A stretch of 64,000 nucleotides of DNA from CADDYT01 sp035294125 (GTDB taxonomy: Bacteria; Chloroflexota; Ktedonobacteria; Ktedonobacterales; Ktedonobacteraceae): the NCBI GenBank assembly GCA_035294125.1, contig DATGLM010000066.1, forward strand, positions 1 to 64,000, given 5' to 3'. Below the pieces are notes generated by a model that made no database searches, had not been told where the DNA came from, and saw only the letters and a program-made list of their open reading frames with translations. This document shows, in pieces, positions 42,935 to 53,540 of this stretch. The translations under genes were made by a program, and so were the position numbers. Each line of letters begins with the position of its first letter. The first letter of the stretch is position 1.

Positions 42935-44518
42935 TTACGGCAAAATCAACGATCTCCCCGTCATGTCCTTTGGTTGTGGGATGCCCAGGATTTGCAGGAT
43001 GGTGGGAGAGACGTCGGCCAGGATGCCATCCGTGCGCAGGCGGGCGTGGGCGTACTGCGGGACGACGAGGTAGAGCGGCACGGGATAGGTGGTGTGCGCC
43101 GTGAAGGGCTTGCCCGTGTCATATTCGATCAACTGCTCAGCGTTACCATGATCTGCTGTGATGAGCAGGCCCCCGCCCATTGCCAGTGTTGCCTCGACGA
43201 CGCGCCCGACGCCCGTGTCGACAGCCTCCACAGCTTTGATGGCGGCTGGAATCACGCCGGTATGGCCGACCATATCGGCGTTGGCATAGTTCATAATCAC
43301 GAGGTCGTACTGGCCGCTGCAGATATGCTCGATGGCGGTGTCGGTCACGCCTGCCGCGCTCATCTCTGGCTGCAGATCGTAGGTTGGTACTTTGGGCGAA
43401 GGGACGAGCACACGATCCTCGCCAGGGAAAGGCGTTTCGCGGCGGCCATTGATGAAGTAGGTTACGTGGGCGTACTTCTCGGTCTCGGCGGTGTGGAACT
43501 GGCGCATGCCATGCTCGGAGATGACTCGTGCCAGCGGCATCTCGACCTCGTCGGCGCGGAAGGCCACCCCGGCATCCAGTCCTTCCTCGTATTCAGTCAT
43601 CATCACGTAGGTCAGGTCGGGGATGCGCGGCCCGCGCTCAAATTTACCCTCGGCCTGCGGCGGCAGTTCCTTCATGACGAAGGCTTTGGTCAACTGGCGG
43701 GCGCGGTCGGGCCGGAAGTTGTAGTGGATGACGGCGTCGCCCGCTTTGACGACCGCCGTGGGATGGCCCTCCTCCATGACAACAGTGGGCAGGATGAATT
43801 CATCGGTGACACCCTTATCGTAGGACTGCTGAATGGCCGCGATAGCAGAGTTAGCGCGCTGTCCCTCGCCTTTCGTCATGGCAAAGTAGGTGCTGCCCGT
43901 GCGATCCCAGCGATTATCACGGTCCATGGCGTAGTAGCGCCCGGTTACGGTTGCCACCTTTGCCGCGTGTTCCCCGCCGATCTCCCGTGCGCGAGCCTGT
44001 AGCCGCTTCATGAACTCGATGCCGCCCGTGGGCGAAGTGTCGCGTCCATCGGTAAAGGAGTGGATGTAGACGCGCTCGATGTCGTGCATGTGTGCCAGTT
44101 GCAGCAGGGCTTCCAGATGTGTCTCGTGCGCGTGGACGCCGCCATTGCCCAGCAGCCCGCAAATATGCAACTGCGACTGATTCTGCTTGACATGCTCGAT
44201 GGCCTTGAGCAGCGCGGGATTCTGGAAGAAGCTGCCGTCGCGAATTGACTCGCTGACGCGGGTGTAGTCTTGCAGGACGCGCTTGCCCGCGCCGATATTC
44301 TGATGACCCACCTCAGAGTTGCCCATCTGCCCCTCTGGCAGGCCGACCGCCTCACCAGAGGTGCGCACCGCCGTGTGCGGCCACTGCTGCGCCAGCTTAT
44401 CGATATTGGGCGTGCGGGCCAGCGCAATGGCATTGCCCTCTGTGCGTGGGTTGATGCCCCAGCCATCCATCACAATCAAAACAAACGGGCGTGGACGTCC
44501 CGCCGATGTTGTACTCAT
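42935..44518 (-). CDS. gpmI: 2,3-bisphosphoglycerate-independent phosphoglycerate mutase
   Basis: Mn2+-dependent enzyme interconverting 3- and 2-phosphoglycerate in glycolysis. VLIVMDGWGINPR starts the metal-binding half; the phosphorylated nucleophile Ser68 is in MGNSEVGHQNIGAG. ITADHGNAEQL holds the second metal site. About 527 residues is normal. The frame extends to 44608, but ATG at 44518 (MSTTSAG) fits the family. It lies downstream of atpC on the same strand, past a hairpin. Confidence 0.95.
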   Translation of the reverse strand: MSTTSAGRPRPFVLIVMDGWGINPRTEGNAIALARTPNIDKLAQQWPHTAVRTSGEAVGLPEGQMGNSEVGHQNIGAGKRVLQDYTRVSESIRDGSFFQNPALLKAIEHVKQNQSQLHICGLLGNGGVHAHETHLEALLQLAHMHDIERVYIHSFTDGRDTSPTGGIEFMKRLQARAREIGGEHAAKVATVTGRYYAMDRDNRWDRTGSTYFAMTKGEGQRANSAIAAIQQSYDKGVTDEFILPTVVMEEGHPTAVVKAGDAVIHYNFRPDRARQLTKAFVMKELPPQAEGKFERGPRIPDLTYVMMTEYEEGLDAGVAFRADEVEMPLARVISEHGMRQFHTAETEKYAHVTYFINGRRETPFPGEDRVLVPSPKVPTYDLQPEMSAAGVTDTAIEHICSGQYDLVIMNYANADMVGHTGVIPAAIKAVEAVDTGVGRVVEATLAMGGGLLITADHGNAEQLIEYDTGKPFTAHTTYPVPLYLVVPQYAHARLRTDGILADVSPTILQILGIPQPKDMTGRSLILP

Positions 44519-44862
44519 GTTGTATTTACGCTCCTTAAGAATTCCCGTTGGTAAAATATCAGCCTTTCGTGTGGACGGAGGCTCGATCAATTGCCTCCAT
44601 TGTATCACGGGGAGGGTTCTAAGAGAACAATCTAGACGTCGGAGGTGGAGACGGAGGAGGCAGCGGAAGTTTCTAATACGGGAAGCGTAATGGATAAGAA
44701 GGCGGTGAGTTGATCACTCGCTGCTCCGATTTTGCATTATGGCTATGCCTGAGCGTCGCAGGCAGCCTCTAACGAGAGGTAACGCTATCAGCGCTGGCGG
44801 GGACACGAATCATTCGTGTCCCCCGCTACATTTGCTGTCACTGTATTGTCAGGTATACTGGC
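44519..44862. other. Intergenic stretch between atpC and gpmI
   Basis: About 340 bp. It contains the atpC terminator hairpin and the gpmI leader. No gene or RNA seen. Confidence 0.5.
44797..44826. terminator. 14-bp stem hairpin after atpC
   Basis: GCGGGGACACGAAT and its near complement around a single base, about 35 bp past the atpC stop (minus strand). Likely end of the atp operon. Confidence 0.6.
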
Positions 44863-45327
44863 TTATTCGTTGCGTGGGGTTTGCACGTCGACGCGGTGGC
44901 GACCACGGCGCTGTGCGGTTTCCACGATACGCAGGCGGGTGATCGCTCGTTCGAGCGCGCCTTGCAGTTCAGCGCGCTCGACGTTGGATTGGGCCTGAGC
45001 CAGCAGTTCCTCGGCGCGGCGGCGAGCCGCCTCAGCACGGGCTTCGTCGATCTCCTCGGCGCGTTCCGCCGTGTCGGCCAGGATGGTGACGTTGTTGTTG
45101 CTCACCTCCAGAAAGCCGCTGGAGACGAAGATCGGCTCCTCGTTCTCACCTCGCCTGATGCGCAACTCGCCGGTCTTGAGCGTAGTCAGCAGCGGGGCGT
45201 GCTCCGGCAGGATGCCGAGCTGCCCCTCGCTGCCCGGCGCGCTTACCAGGTCGGCCTCGCCGTTGTAGAGTTCACGGTCGGCGGTAACGATCCTGACGTT
45301 CAGGACATTGCGATTGCGTATCGCCAT
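44863..45327 (-). CDS. atpC: ATP synthase F1 subunit epsilon
   Basis: Rotor subunit that joins gamma to the c-ring and can inhibit ATP hydrolysis. LNVRIVTADRELYNGEADLVSAPGSEG (as LNVRIVTADRELYNGEAD and LVSAPGSEG), ILPEHAPLLTTLKTG and the C-terminal helical hairpin (EEIDEARAEAARRRAEELLAQ) are typical. 154 residues; last gene of the atp operon, 3 bp after atpD. Confidence 0.95.
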   Translation of the reverse strand: MAIRNRNVLNVRIVTADRELYNGEADLVSAPGSEGQLGILPEHAPLLTTLKTGELRIRRGENEEPIFVSSGFLEVSNNNVTILADTAERAEEIDEARAEAARRRAEELLAQAQSNVERAELQGALERAITRLRIVETAQRRGRHRVDVQTPRNE

Positions 45328-45330
45328 CGC

Positions 45331-46746
45331 TTAGACCCCCGCCTTCTGCTCTGCTTCGTAGCGCTGGTAAACCTCATCGATGCCACCGGCCATGTAGAAC
45401 ATCGTCTCAGGCACCTGGTCGAGCTTGCCTTCGAGAATCTCGCGGAAGCCGCGAATTGTCTCTTTGAGCGGCACGTACTGGCCTTTGCGTCCAGTGAACG
45501 CCTCGGCCACGGTGAACGGCTGCGAGAAGAAACGCTGAATCTTGCGGGCGCGCGATACCGTCAGCTTGTCCTCGTCCGAGAGTTCATCGATGCCCAGGAT
45601 GGCGATGATGTCTTGCAGGTCCTTGTAGCGCTGGAGCACTTTCTGCACGTTGCGGGCGATGTCGTAGTGTTCCTGGCCCACTACCTGTGGATCAAGGATA
45701 CGGCTGGTGGAAGCGAGCGGGTCCACGGCGGGGTAGATACCCTGCTCGGCGATGGAGCGTTCGAGCACGATGGTCGAGTCGAGGTGGGCGAAGGTCGTGG
45801 CTGGTGCCGGATCGGTGTAGTCGTCAGCCGGGACATAGACGGCCTGCATCGAGGTGATGGAGCCGCGCTTGGTGGAGGTGATGCGTTCCTGCAGTTCACC
45901 CATCTCTTCCGCCAGGTTCGGCTGGTAGCCCACGGCTGAAGGCATGCGGCCCAGCAGGGCCGAGACTTCCGCACCGGCCTGCGTGAAGCGGAAGATGTTG
46001 TCGATGAAGAGCAACACGTCCTTGCCCTCTTCGTCGCGGAAGTATTCCGCCATGGTCAAACCGGTCAGACCCACACGCAGGCGCGAGCCGGGTGGTTCGT
46101 TCATCTGCCCGAAGACCATCGCCAGGCGGTCGATAACGCCCGCGCTGATCATTTCTTCATAGAGGTCGTTACCCTCGCGGGTGCGCTCGCCCACACCCGC
46201 AAAGACGCTATAGCCACCATGCACCTTCGCGATGTTGTTGATGAGTTCCTGAATAATAACCGTCTTGCCCACGCCCGCGCCGCCGAAGGTGCCGACTTTA
46301 CCGCCTCTCATGAAAGGAGCGATCAGGTCGATAACCTTCAGGCCCGTTTCCAGGACTTCGATGTTGACGGCCTGATCTTCCAGATTCGGCGCTGGCCGGT
46401 GGATGGGCAGGCGCGGCGCATCGGGGATATCCGGCTTGTTGTCGATGGGCTGGCCGAGGACATTGAAGATGCGTCCCAGCGTTTCGTCACCGACGGGTAC
46501 CTTGATTGGCTCGCCGGTATCGGTTGCGTCCAGGCCGCGCTCCAGGCCGTCGGTCGGTCCCATCGCCACGCAGCGCACCCAGTTGTTGCCGAGCAATTGC
46601 TCGACTTCGAGCGCGAGGTCGTGGTCGGCCCCCGGCGCACGGGTGAGAATTTCATTGTAAATTTCTGGAATCTGGTCTGGGGGAAACTCAACGTCTACCA
46701 CGGCCCCCAGCACCTGCACGATTTTTCCTTTCGTGCCTGCTGCCAT
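45331..46746 (-). CDS. atpD: ATP synthase F1 subunit beta
   Basis: Catalytic subunit of F1. Walker A GGAGVGKT (155-162), the catalytic GERTREGNDLYEEM loop and the LLFIDNIFRFTQAGAEVSALLGRMPSAVGYQ region (in parts LLFIDNIFRFTQAG and EVSALLGRMPSAVGYQ) are intact. 471 residues. Three-base gap to atpC and 44 bp after atpG. Confidence 0.98.
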   Translation of the reverse strand: MAAGTKGKIVQVLGAVVDVEFPPDQIPEIYNEILTRAPGADHDLALEVEQLLGNNWVRCVAMGPTDGLERGLDATDTGEPIKVPVGDETLGRIFNVLGQPIDNKPDIPDAPRLPIHRPAPNLEDQAVNIEVLETGLKVIDLIAPFMRGGKVGTFGGAGVGKTVIIQELINNIAKVHGGYSVFAGVGERTREGNDLYEEMISAGVIDRLAMVFGQMNEPPGSRLRVGLTGLTMAEYFRDEEGKDVLLFIDNIFRFTQAGAEVSALLGRMPSAVGYQPNLAEEMGELQERITSTKRGSITSMQAVYVPADDYTDPAPATTFAHLDSTIVLERSIAEQGIYPAVDPLASTSRILDPQVVGQEHYDIARNVQKVLQRYKDLQDIIAILGIDELSDEDKLTVSRARKIQRFFSQPFTVAEAFTGRKGQYVPLKETIRGFREILEGKLDQVPETMFYMAGGIDEVYQRYEAEQKAGV

Positions 46747-46790
46747 AATGTATTCCTCCTGGGACGCGAGGGCGCCCCATACTCTTTTGT

Positions 46791-47681
46791 TTATGCATTC
46801 GCACCGGCCACAATCTCAAGGATCTGGGTCGTGATGCTGGCCTGGCGCGCTTTGTTATAGGTCAATGTCAGGTCCTGAATCAGTTCGTTGGCGTTATCGG
46901 TTGCGTTCTTCATCGCCACCATACGGGCGGACTGGAAGCTGGCGACGGCTTCGAGCAGCGCCTGATAGACCTGGATATCCACGTAGCGTGGGAGCAGAGC
47001 CTGAAAGATGGTCTGCGCGTCCGGCTCGTAGATATACTCAAGGGTTTCATGCTCGGCCCCCGGCTCCTGGGCAGGGGGTTGTACAGGGAGCAGTTGCACG
47101 GCTGTCGGCTGCTGCGTCATTGTATTAACGAACTTCGCATAGACCAGGTAGACGATGTCGACCTCGCCTTTCAGGAAGGCGTCGACCGCTACCTGGGCGA
47201 TGGCGGTCGCGTCGGTAATGTTCGGGTTGTCGCCGTAGTTGGTGAACTCGGCCAGCAGGTGCTGCTGCGTGCGTATCAGGTAGTCGCGTCCCTTGCGCCC
47301 GACGGCGATGAAGTCGATGTTGGGGCGCTCGCCCTGCTCGGCCAGTCGTTGCTGCTCTTCGTGCGCCGTCAGCATGACTTTGCGGTTCACGTTGCTGGGC
47401 AAAGCGCCGCTGAAGCCGCTATCGGGCGTGATAGCCAGGATGCCGATGGTGCGCACAGGGCGCTGCCTTAAGAGGGCAATTTCATTGCCTACGTCGGCTC
47501 CGGTAACCCTGGCAAGGCGCGAGACCAGCGCGCGCAGTTGCTCGGCGTAGGGGCGTGACTGCTCCACGCGCTCCTGCGCCCGCCGCATTTTGCTGCTTGC
47601 CACCAGTTGCAGGGCTTTTGTGATCTGCGCCGTATTCTTGACCGAGCGTATGCGCCGCCGGATTTCTCTGGTTGATGGCAT
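46791..47681 (-). CDS. atpG: ATP synthase F1 subunit gamma
   Basis: Central stalk subunit of 296 residues. N-terminal REIRRRIRSVKNTAQITKAL and C-terminal NATDNANELIQDLTLTYNKARQASIT (in parts) form the coiled coil; the middle is a Rossmann-like domain with an inserted segment (LPVQPPAQEPGAEHETLEY). A longer frame runs to 47888; the ATG at 47681 is preceded by AGGAGG and starts at the family position. Confidence 0.96.
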   Translation of the reverse strand: MPSTREIRRRIRSVKNTAQITKALQLVASSKMRRAQERVEQSRPYAEQLRALVSRLARVTGADVGNEIALLRQRPVRTIGILAITPDSGFSGALPSNVNRKVMLTAHEEQQRLAEQGERPNIDFIAVGRKGRDYLIRTQQHLLAEFTNYGDNPNITDATAIAQVAVDAFLKGEVDIVYLVYAKFVNTMTQQPTAVQLLPVQPPAQEPGAEHETLEYIYEPDAQTIFQALLPRYVDIQVYQALLEAVASFQSARMVAMKNATDNANELIQDLTLTYNKARQASITTQILEIVAGANA

Positions 47682-47697
47682 GGCTTTGCCTCCTGGT

Positions 47698-49230
<1,533 letters not shown>

Positions 49231-49303
49231 CCTTTTCCTCCTCTAGTTCTATGAGCGGAGTGTATGTAAGTTAAAGGGTTTACGGGAATTGGTCCGCTTC
49301 GCA

Positions 49304-49332
49304 TCCCATCCTCTTCTAGAGAAGATAGGATG
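49304..49332. repeat. Imperfect hairpin between atpH and atpA
   Basis: CCATCCTCTTCT ... AGAAGATAGGATGG is an imperfect stem in the 115-bp gap inside the operon. It could be an mRNA processing or stabilising hairpin. Confidence 0.4.
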
Positions 49333-49345
49333 GAAGGGAAATACA

Positions 49346-50005
49346 CTACTGTCTTTGCGTTGACTCAACCGTTTCTTCGGGGGGCGTTTGCGTGGGAGTT
49401 TCCGGCTGCTTCATCGTATCAGCGCTCTCAGTGCCAGCCCAGTCGGAAGCACTGGCGCTGACAGCGGCCACATCATTCAGTAACTGGTGTTGCAGTAATG
49501 AGAGACGGGTACGAACGCTGCCGTCGATGAGCTGGTCTCCTACGCGAGCAATCACTCCACCGAGAATGCTCGGATCGACCCGAGTTTCCATGATAATGGT
49601 CTTGTGGGTCCTGTCCTCAAGTGCCTGTTTGATCAACTTTTGCTCGGCGTCATCCATTCTTGTGGCCGTGGTTACCTGCGCGACAGCCTCGTTCTTGTAG
49701 TCCATGACCATCTGCTTCAGTTCGCTGGCAATGTTGGGCATAACTTCGACCAGCTCGCGCTGGATGACCAGCAGGGCAAGGTTGAGCGACGTCGGCAGCA
49801 CTTGAGACGCCAGGGCCTGGCGTACAGCTGTCTCTTTGCGCTGCGCGGGGATCTTTGGTTCGCGCAGCAGAAACGACAGTTTGCGATCGCTGTAGACCTG
49901 GGCGATGCCCTCGACATCGGAGAGGGTGCGATCAATTGTTCCTTGCTTTTGCGCGATATCAAAAATGGCCGCCGCGTAACGTCTGGCTATCGCTCCTTTA
50001 GGCAT
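49346..50005 (-). CDS. atpH: ATP synthase F1 subunit delta
   Basis: Peripheral stalk cap of 219 residues. N-terminal helical bundle (ARRYAAAIFDIAQKQGTID) and the C-terminal IDPSILGGVIARVGDQLIDGSVRTRL-like segment (here VDPSILGGVIARVGDQLIDG) are typical. Residues about 182-219 (ASDWAGTESADTMKQPETPTQT...) are an extra acidic/proline tail. Start overlaps the atpF stop (TAATG). Confidence 0.93.
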   Translation of the reverse strand: MPKGAIARRYAAAIFDIAQKQGTIDRTLSDVEGIAQVYSDRKLSFLLREPKIPAQRKETAVRQALASQVLPTSLNLALLVIQRELVEVMPNIASELKQMVMDYKNEAVAQVTTATRMDDAEQKLIKQALEDRTHKTIIMETRVDPSILGGVIARVGDQLIDGSVRTRLSLLQHQLLNDVAAVSASASDWAGTESADTMKQPETPTQTPPEETVESTQRQ

Positions 50006-50529
50006 TACTGCTCCTTTGCCTCGGTCGCAGTCACGAACTCTTCCACCAGGCGGCGGTTGTCGCGATTGTCTACCGATCTCCCAATAACTTTCCCGGCGGC
50101 ATCAATCGAAAGATTTACGACCAGGCGGCTGATCTCAGCACGCGCGCGTGCTGCTTCCTGCCGGATACGTGCAATTTCCTGCTGCTCGATCTGCGCGGCG
50201 CGTGCATGCGCCTCTTCCTCGATGCGCCTTGCCTCGCGCTCTCCTGCTTTCTGCGCCTGTGTAATGATGTCCTGTGCCTGGCGGCGAGCCTCCGCAATCT
50301 CTGCTTCGGCCCGTGCGGTGGCCTCTTCCAGGTCGGTTTTCGCTTTCTGCGCGTTCTCGATCCCTTCGCGAATGACTGCCTGCCGTCTGTCCATCGTCCG
50401 CATAATCATGGGGAAGCCCCACTTCCAGAGCAGGAAGAAGACAATGCCGAAACTGACCAACTGCGAGAGAAAGGCCAGCGCGTTGATGCCAAGCCCGCTG
50501 AAGATATCAGCCAGGACAAAGACATGCAT
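50005..50529 (-). CDS. atpF: ATP synthase Fo subunit b
   Basis: Membrane-anchored stator subunit, about 174 residues. One N-terminal helix (NALAFLSQLVSFGIVFFLLWKWGFPMI, in parts), then a long charged coiled coil rich in Glu/Arg/Ala that reaches F1. ATG at 50529 or 50541 is equally possible; I use 50529. Next to atpE, with a 185-bp gap. Confidence 0.92.
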   Translation of the reverse strand: MHVFVLADIFSGLGINALAFLSQLVSFGIVFFLLWKWGFPMIMRTMDRRQAVIREGIENAQKAKTDLEEATARAEAEIAEARRQAQDIITQAQKAGEREARRIEEEAHARAAQIEQQEIARIRQEAARARAEISRLVVNLSIDAAGKVIGRSVDNRDNRRLVEEFVTATEAKEQ

Positions 50530-50714
50530 GGCTGCGTACATACATCTGCCATCCTTTCCTCAGAAGATACTACAACCCGCCTTTAATATGTAGCACGGAG
50601 ATGAAGCGTCTCCTGTTTCCCTTTCTCTTCCCGGTTCTTGAAATAGAGAGCGGGCAGAGGAACCCCACCACACTTCATCTCCCTGCAGTGGCGCGCGGTA
50701 GTACCGTTTGCTAC

Positions 50715-50984
50715 TTAAGCGACGAACAGAACGAGGAAGGCGACCAGCAAAGCATAGATAGCAATAGCTTCGGCGAATGCCAGACCAAGAATCAGGTTTG
50801 TGCGGATCAATGGTTCGGCTTCGGGATTGCGCCCGATCGCGTTGTAAGCCTGCCCGGCTGCCAGACCGATACCGATGCCGGGGCCGATAGCGCCCAGACC
50901 GATGGCTAATGCTACCGCAAGCGGTGTGAACTGAGATGGTGCGGCAGCAGCGGGAACCAGAGCTAAAACGAGTGATGCAAGCAT
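50715..50984 (-). CDS. atpE: ATP synthase Fo subunit c
   Basis: Two-helix hairpin that forms the c-ring. Helix 1 has AIGLGAIGPGIGIGLAAGQA; the loop is RNPEAEP; helix 2 holds the ion-binding Glu72 in FAEAIAIYALL. The residues around it look like a proton- rather than sodium-type site. N-terminal extension of about 18 residues (MLASLVLALVPAAAAPSQF) resembles a signal-like segment. 89 residues. Confidence 0.95.
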   Translation of the reverse strand: MLASLVLALVPAAAAPSQFTPLAVALAIGLGAIGPGIGIGLAAGQAYNAIGRNPEAEPLIRTNLILGLAFAEAIAIYALLVAFLVLFVA

Positions 50985-51144
50985 GATAGTAAATCCTCCT
51001 TAAGTGCTGCAAGGGGATGCGTTGCGACTGTGCAAGCATAGCCTTGCGTATCTGTGATTGGTGTTTCAATTTATGCAATCGCGGCGCGACGAGGCACCTG
51101 CGAGTAGCACTCTACTGCGTGAAATCGAACGAGACGTGGGGTTG

Positions 51145-52074
51145 TTAATGTGCCGGTGCGGTTTCTCTCTCTCTTTCCTCCCGTGCAAACTCCTGGCGGG
51201 CCTCGCGTTCGCTTTCCGGCTCGGCATGGCTACTGGTAGCCAGTTGCAGGTAGGTCAGCGTGAGAAGTGCAAAGACAAAGGCTTGCACTACGGCCACGAA
51301 GATTTCAAACGGGATGAAGATGATATCGGCCAGAAATGGCAGGATGAAGGCGAAGACCGCCAGCACCACGCTGCCAGCGAAGATGTTGCCGAAAAGACGG
51401 AAAGCCAGCGAGATGACGCGGGCAATTTCACTGATGATCTCCAGCAGGCCGACGAAGAATTCGATGAAGCCGGTCAGGCTGAGCGAGAACAGCGCCTTGA
51501 AGTTCAGGTACTTGCTGACGTGCTCGCCGAAGCCCAGGGTAGCGAAGCCGAAGACCTGGGCGGTAATCACTGCGATGAGCGCCATGGCGAAGTTGAGATT
51601 CAGATCGGTCGTCGCCGGGCGAATCCAGGGAATGACCGCGTTCGAGATGGGGCCAAAGAGCAGAAAGCCCGCCAGCGGCGCGTAGTGCGTATGCCCGGCT
51701 GCATTGATCTGCGCGATTGCTGTGCCATCGATCGAGCCAACGGTATCGACGCCGGGAAACACGTCGAGCAGGTTGGAAATGAGGATGAACAGGAAGAAGG
51801 TGGCAACCAGTGGAAAGAATTTCCTGGCCCGTTCCTTTCCCACCACCCCTTCGACCAGCCCGAGCAGGGCCTCGATCATCCACTCCATGATGTTCTGCCA
51901 GCCGGAAGGGATCAACTTCCCCTGGCGCGCGAAAAAGAACATCAGAAACAATACAACGATTGATATCCAGGTGCAGAACAGGGTATTGGTAAAGGGAAAT
52001 GCTGCACCACCTGGCAAAGGAATATTAAAAATCGTATCGGGTGCGAGTCTTACGGTCGGTAGTTTCCAGAGCAC
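51145..52074 (-). CDS. atpB: ATP synthase Fo subunit a
   Basis: Membrane half-channel subunit of 309 residues with five or six helices. Contains the essential Arg in LAFRLFGNIFAG, the conserved Asn in NLLDVFPG and the C-terminal VVQAFVFALLTLTYLQLA segment. A charged tail (ESEREARQEFAREERERE) is unusually long. 160-bp gap to atpE. Confidence 0.95.
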   Translation of the reverse strand: MLWKLPTVRLAPDTIFNIPLPGGAAFPFTNTLFCTWISIVVLFLMFFFARQGKLIPSGWQNIMEWMIEALLGLVEGVVGKERARKFFPLVATFFLFILISNLLDVFPGVDTVGSIDGTAIAQINAAGHTHYAPLAGFLLFGPISNAVIPWIRPATTDLNLNFAMALIAVITAQVFGFATLGFGEHVSKYLNFKALFSLSLTGFIEFFVGLLEIISEIARVISLAFRLFGNIFAGSVVLAVFAFILPFLADIIFIPFEIFVAVVQAFVFALLTLTYLQLATSSHAEPESEREARQEFAREERERETAPAH

Positions 52075-52151
52075 TCGGCATCCTCCTCCAAATTCACCGA
52101 GCCCTGCCGGGTCAGATTCGTTCTACAATGGTTCCCGTCTATTGTTATTCT

Positions 52152-52379
52152 CTATTTGTTATAGAGTGAGCGCGATAATAAACGGTACGCTCCATAGATT
52201 CCCGTAATCAGGCCAAGCAGCAGCCCGAGTAATAAAAACAAATATCCTGTATGCGCGACGCCATCCAGGAAGTGTCCTAGAATAGCCAGCACAGCAATGG
52301 GTATGGCTATGGTAAAGCCCAGTTGACCCACCAGCGCAAGAGACTCCCAGGCAGAGGGTGGAGGTGTTCGTTTACTCAT
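52152..52379 (-). CDS. AtpZ/AtpI-type small ATP synthase accessory protein
   Basis: About 75 residues with two helices (GQLGFTIAIPIAVLAILG and LFLLLGLLLGLITGIYG), the usual size and layout for AtpZ/AtpI, which helps c-ring assembly or Mg2+ uptake. The start at 52379 (MSKRTPPPS) is preferred over an upstream methionine at 52463. First gene of the operon. Confidence 0.85.
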   Translation of the reverse strand: MSKRTPPPSAWESLALVGQLGFTIAIPIAVLAILGHFLDGVAHTGYLFLLLGLLLGLITGIYGAYRLLSRSLYNK

Positions 52380-52430
52380 TGCTGTTCCTTTATCCCATCT
52401 GTTGTCTCTGCTAAATATTGTACCATGTGG

Positions 52431-52460
52431 AGTATAGCATATGGAATAGCAACAGTGCAA
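52431..52460 (-). promoter_or_regulatory. Sigma70-like promoter of the atp operon
   Basis: Minus strand: TTGCAC (52455-52460), an 18-bp spacer and TATACT (52431-52436), about 50 bp upstream of the atpZ/I start. Confidence 0.6.
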
Positions 52461-52808
52461 CAATTGCTACACTGGCGGATAGTAGAGTAACTTGCCTGTG
52501 CATGCCATATTTGCCGCCCGTATACGCTTCCTTGCCTGTAACTGCTGTGTGTTCTAGCTATTTATAGCTAACTTCCCTTTGCGCCGTCCCCTATCAGGCG
52601 TTCTGCGTTCTCGTCGGGAGGTACCCCGTTGCCGTAAAACCTCTGCTCTTCTCCTGCCCGGCTTCTCTTTCTGCCCGACTGTGCGTTTGCCAGCGGCGTA
52701 AATCAGTAATTGTGCTGAATTTTGTCCTGGCGCCCTTGCGCGTGCTTCAGCCACAGCCTATCGACCTGTTTGAAAGGGAATGTAGCGGTGTGGGGATGAG
52801 AGCGCCAG
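52461..52808. other. Intergenic stretch with only degenerate sequence
   Basis: About 350 bp between the atp promoter and the DUF6585 remnant. The DNA reads in no convincing frame. The right end may hold the decayed 5' half of the DUF6585-like gene. Confidence 0.4.
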
Positions 52809-53228
52809 GTGCGCTTCATCTGGCAGCGCATCTCGAAGAGTCGCTATGGCACAATGTCGCATCGTTATACGATAGAGCGTACCGACGGCGCGGTTTTTAA
52901 ACTGAACTCCACCTTGAAAAATGTGGGGACATTAGGACAAAGCATCCAGCAATCAGTGGCACAGGTCCATCTGCCGCAGGCCATCGCAGCCTACAACGCC
53001 GACAATCTCATTCCCTTTGGCCCACTGAGCGTCAGTTTGCAGGGGTTAAGCAATGGAAACGAAGTGGTACCCTGGGGCCAGCAGCAAAACTTGCTGCTCA
53101 ATCGAGGCTATCTGTTAGTACGCAAGCAAGGCACGAACCGCAACTGGGCGAAAGTCGCAGTATCGCGCATCCCGAACTACCTTGTTTTCATCAAACTGGT
53201 GAATTACGCCAGAACCGGCCAGGTCTAG
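52809..53228 (+). pseudogene. DUF6585-like protein, C-terminal fragment
   Basis: About 110 residues match the C-terminal part of a DUF6585-type protein as I recall it: YTIERTDGAVFKLNSTLKNV, LIPFGPLSVSLQGLSNGNEVV and RKQGTNRNWAKVAVSRIPNY. The N-terminal half (with its membrane-proximal part) is missing; upstream sequence is in other frames. A truncated copy, possibly a product of partial duplication. Intact copies are numerous in Ktedonobacteria. Confidence 0.6.
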
Positions 53229-53258
53229 TCTCACCGGAAGCATCTAGAACAACTTTAC

Positions 53259-53460
53259 TCATCTCCAATGCTCCGTCCGCCGCTCGGCAATTAACTCTTC
53301 GGACGGAGAGCGACCCTGTGGAATATAGCGTCGTACCAGTTCCTGTGCCCGCTTGATCGCCTGCTTCGGTATAAAACCCGTACTTCTCCAACTTCCAGGC
53401 GCAAAACGACCTCATCGCCTGTCTGTAAGCCTGATGCCTTAATAGAAATGGGAGCATTAT
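53259..53460 (-). pseudogene. AbrB/MazE-type antitoxin gene, frameshifted
   Basis: Minus strand gives ASGLQTGDEVVLRLEVGEVRVL in one frame, which is an AbrB/SpoVT-like swapped-hairpin strand, then continues one frame over as KQAIKRAQELVRRYIPQGRS and EELIAERRTEHWR to a stop at 53259-53261. A single frameshift near the GAAGCAGGCG stretch separates the two. No toxin gene (PIN or MazF) is adjacent. A decayed antitoxin. Confidence 0.6.
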
Positions 53461-53481
53461 AGATAAATCTGTTCAAAACAC

Positions 53482-53510
53482 TTCCCAATACATGAGATTT
53501 GAGGTATAAT
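53482..53510 (+). promoter_or_regulatory. Promoter of cas6
   Basis: TTCCCA (53482-53487), a 17-bp spacer and a perfect TATAAT (53505-53510), about 31 bp upstream of the ATG at 53541. Confidence 0.55.
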
Positions 53511-53540
53511 CGTTGGCGAAAAAGAAAGGCAGGTTGATGT

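Noticed and set aside
42974..44002. Plus-strand ORF of 342 codons
   Set aside because: Antisense to gpmI, whose motifs are complete.
51060..51080. GTTTCAA box in the atpB-atpE gap
   Set aside because: Followed by TTTATGC rather than a CCC...GGG stem; likely chance.
52554..52754. Minus-strand ORF of 66 codons
   Set aside because: Arg/Lys/Gly-rich, no RBS and no family; likely spurious.
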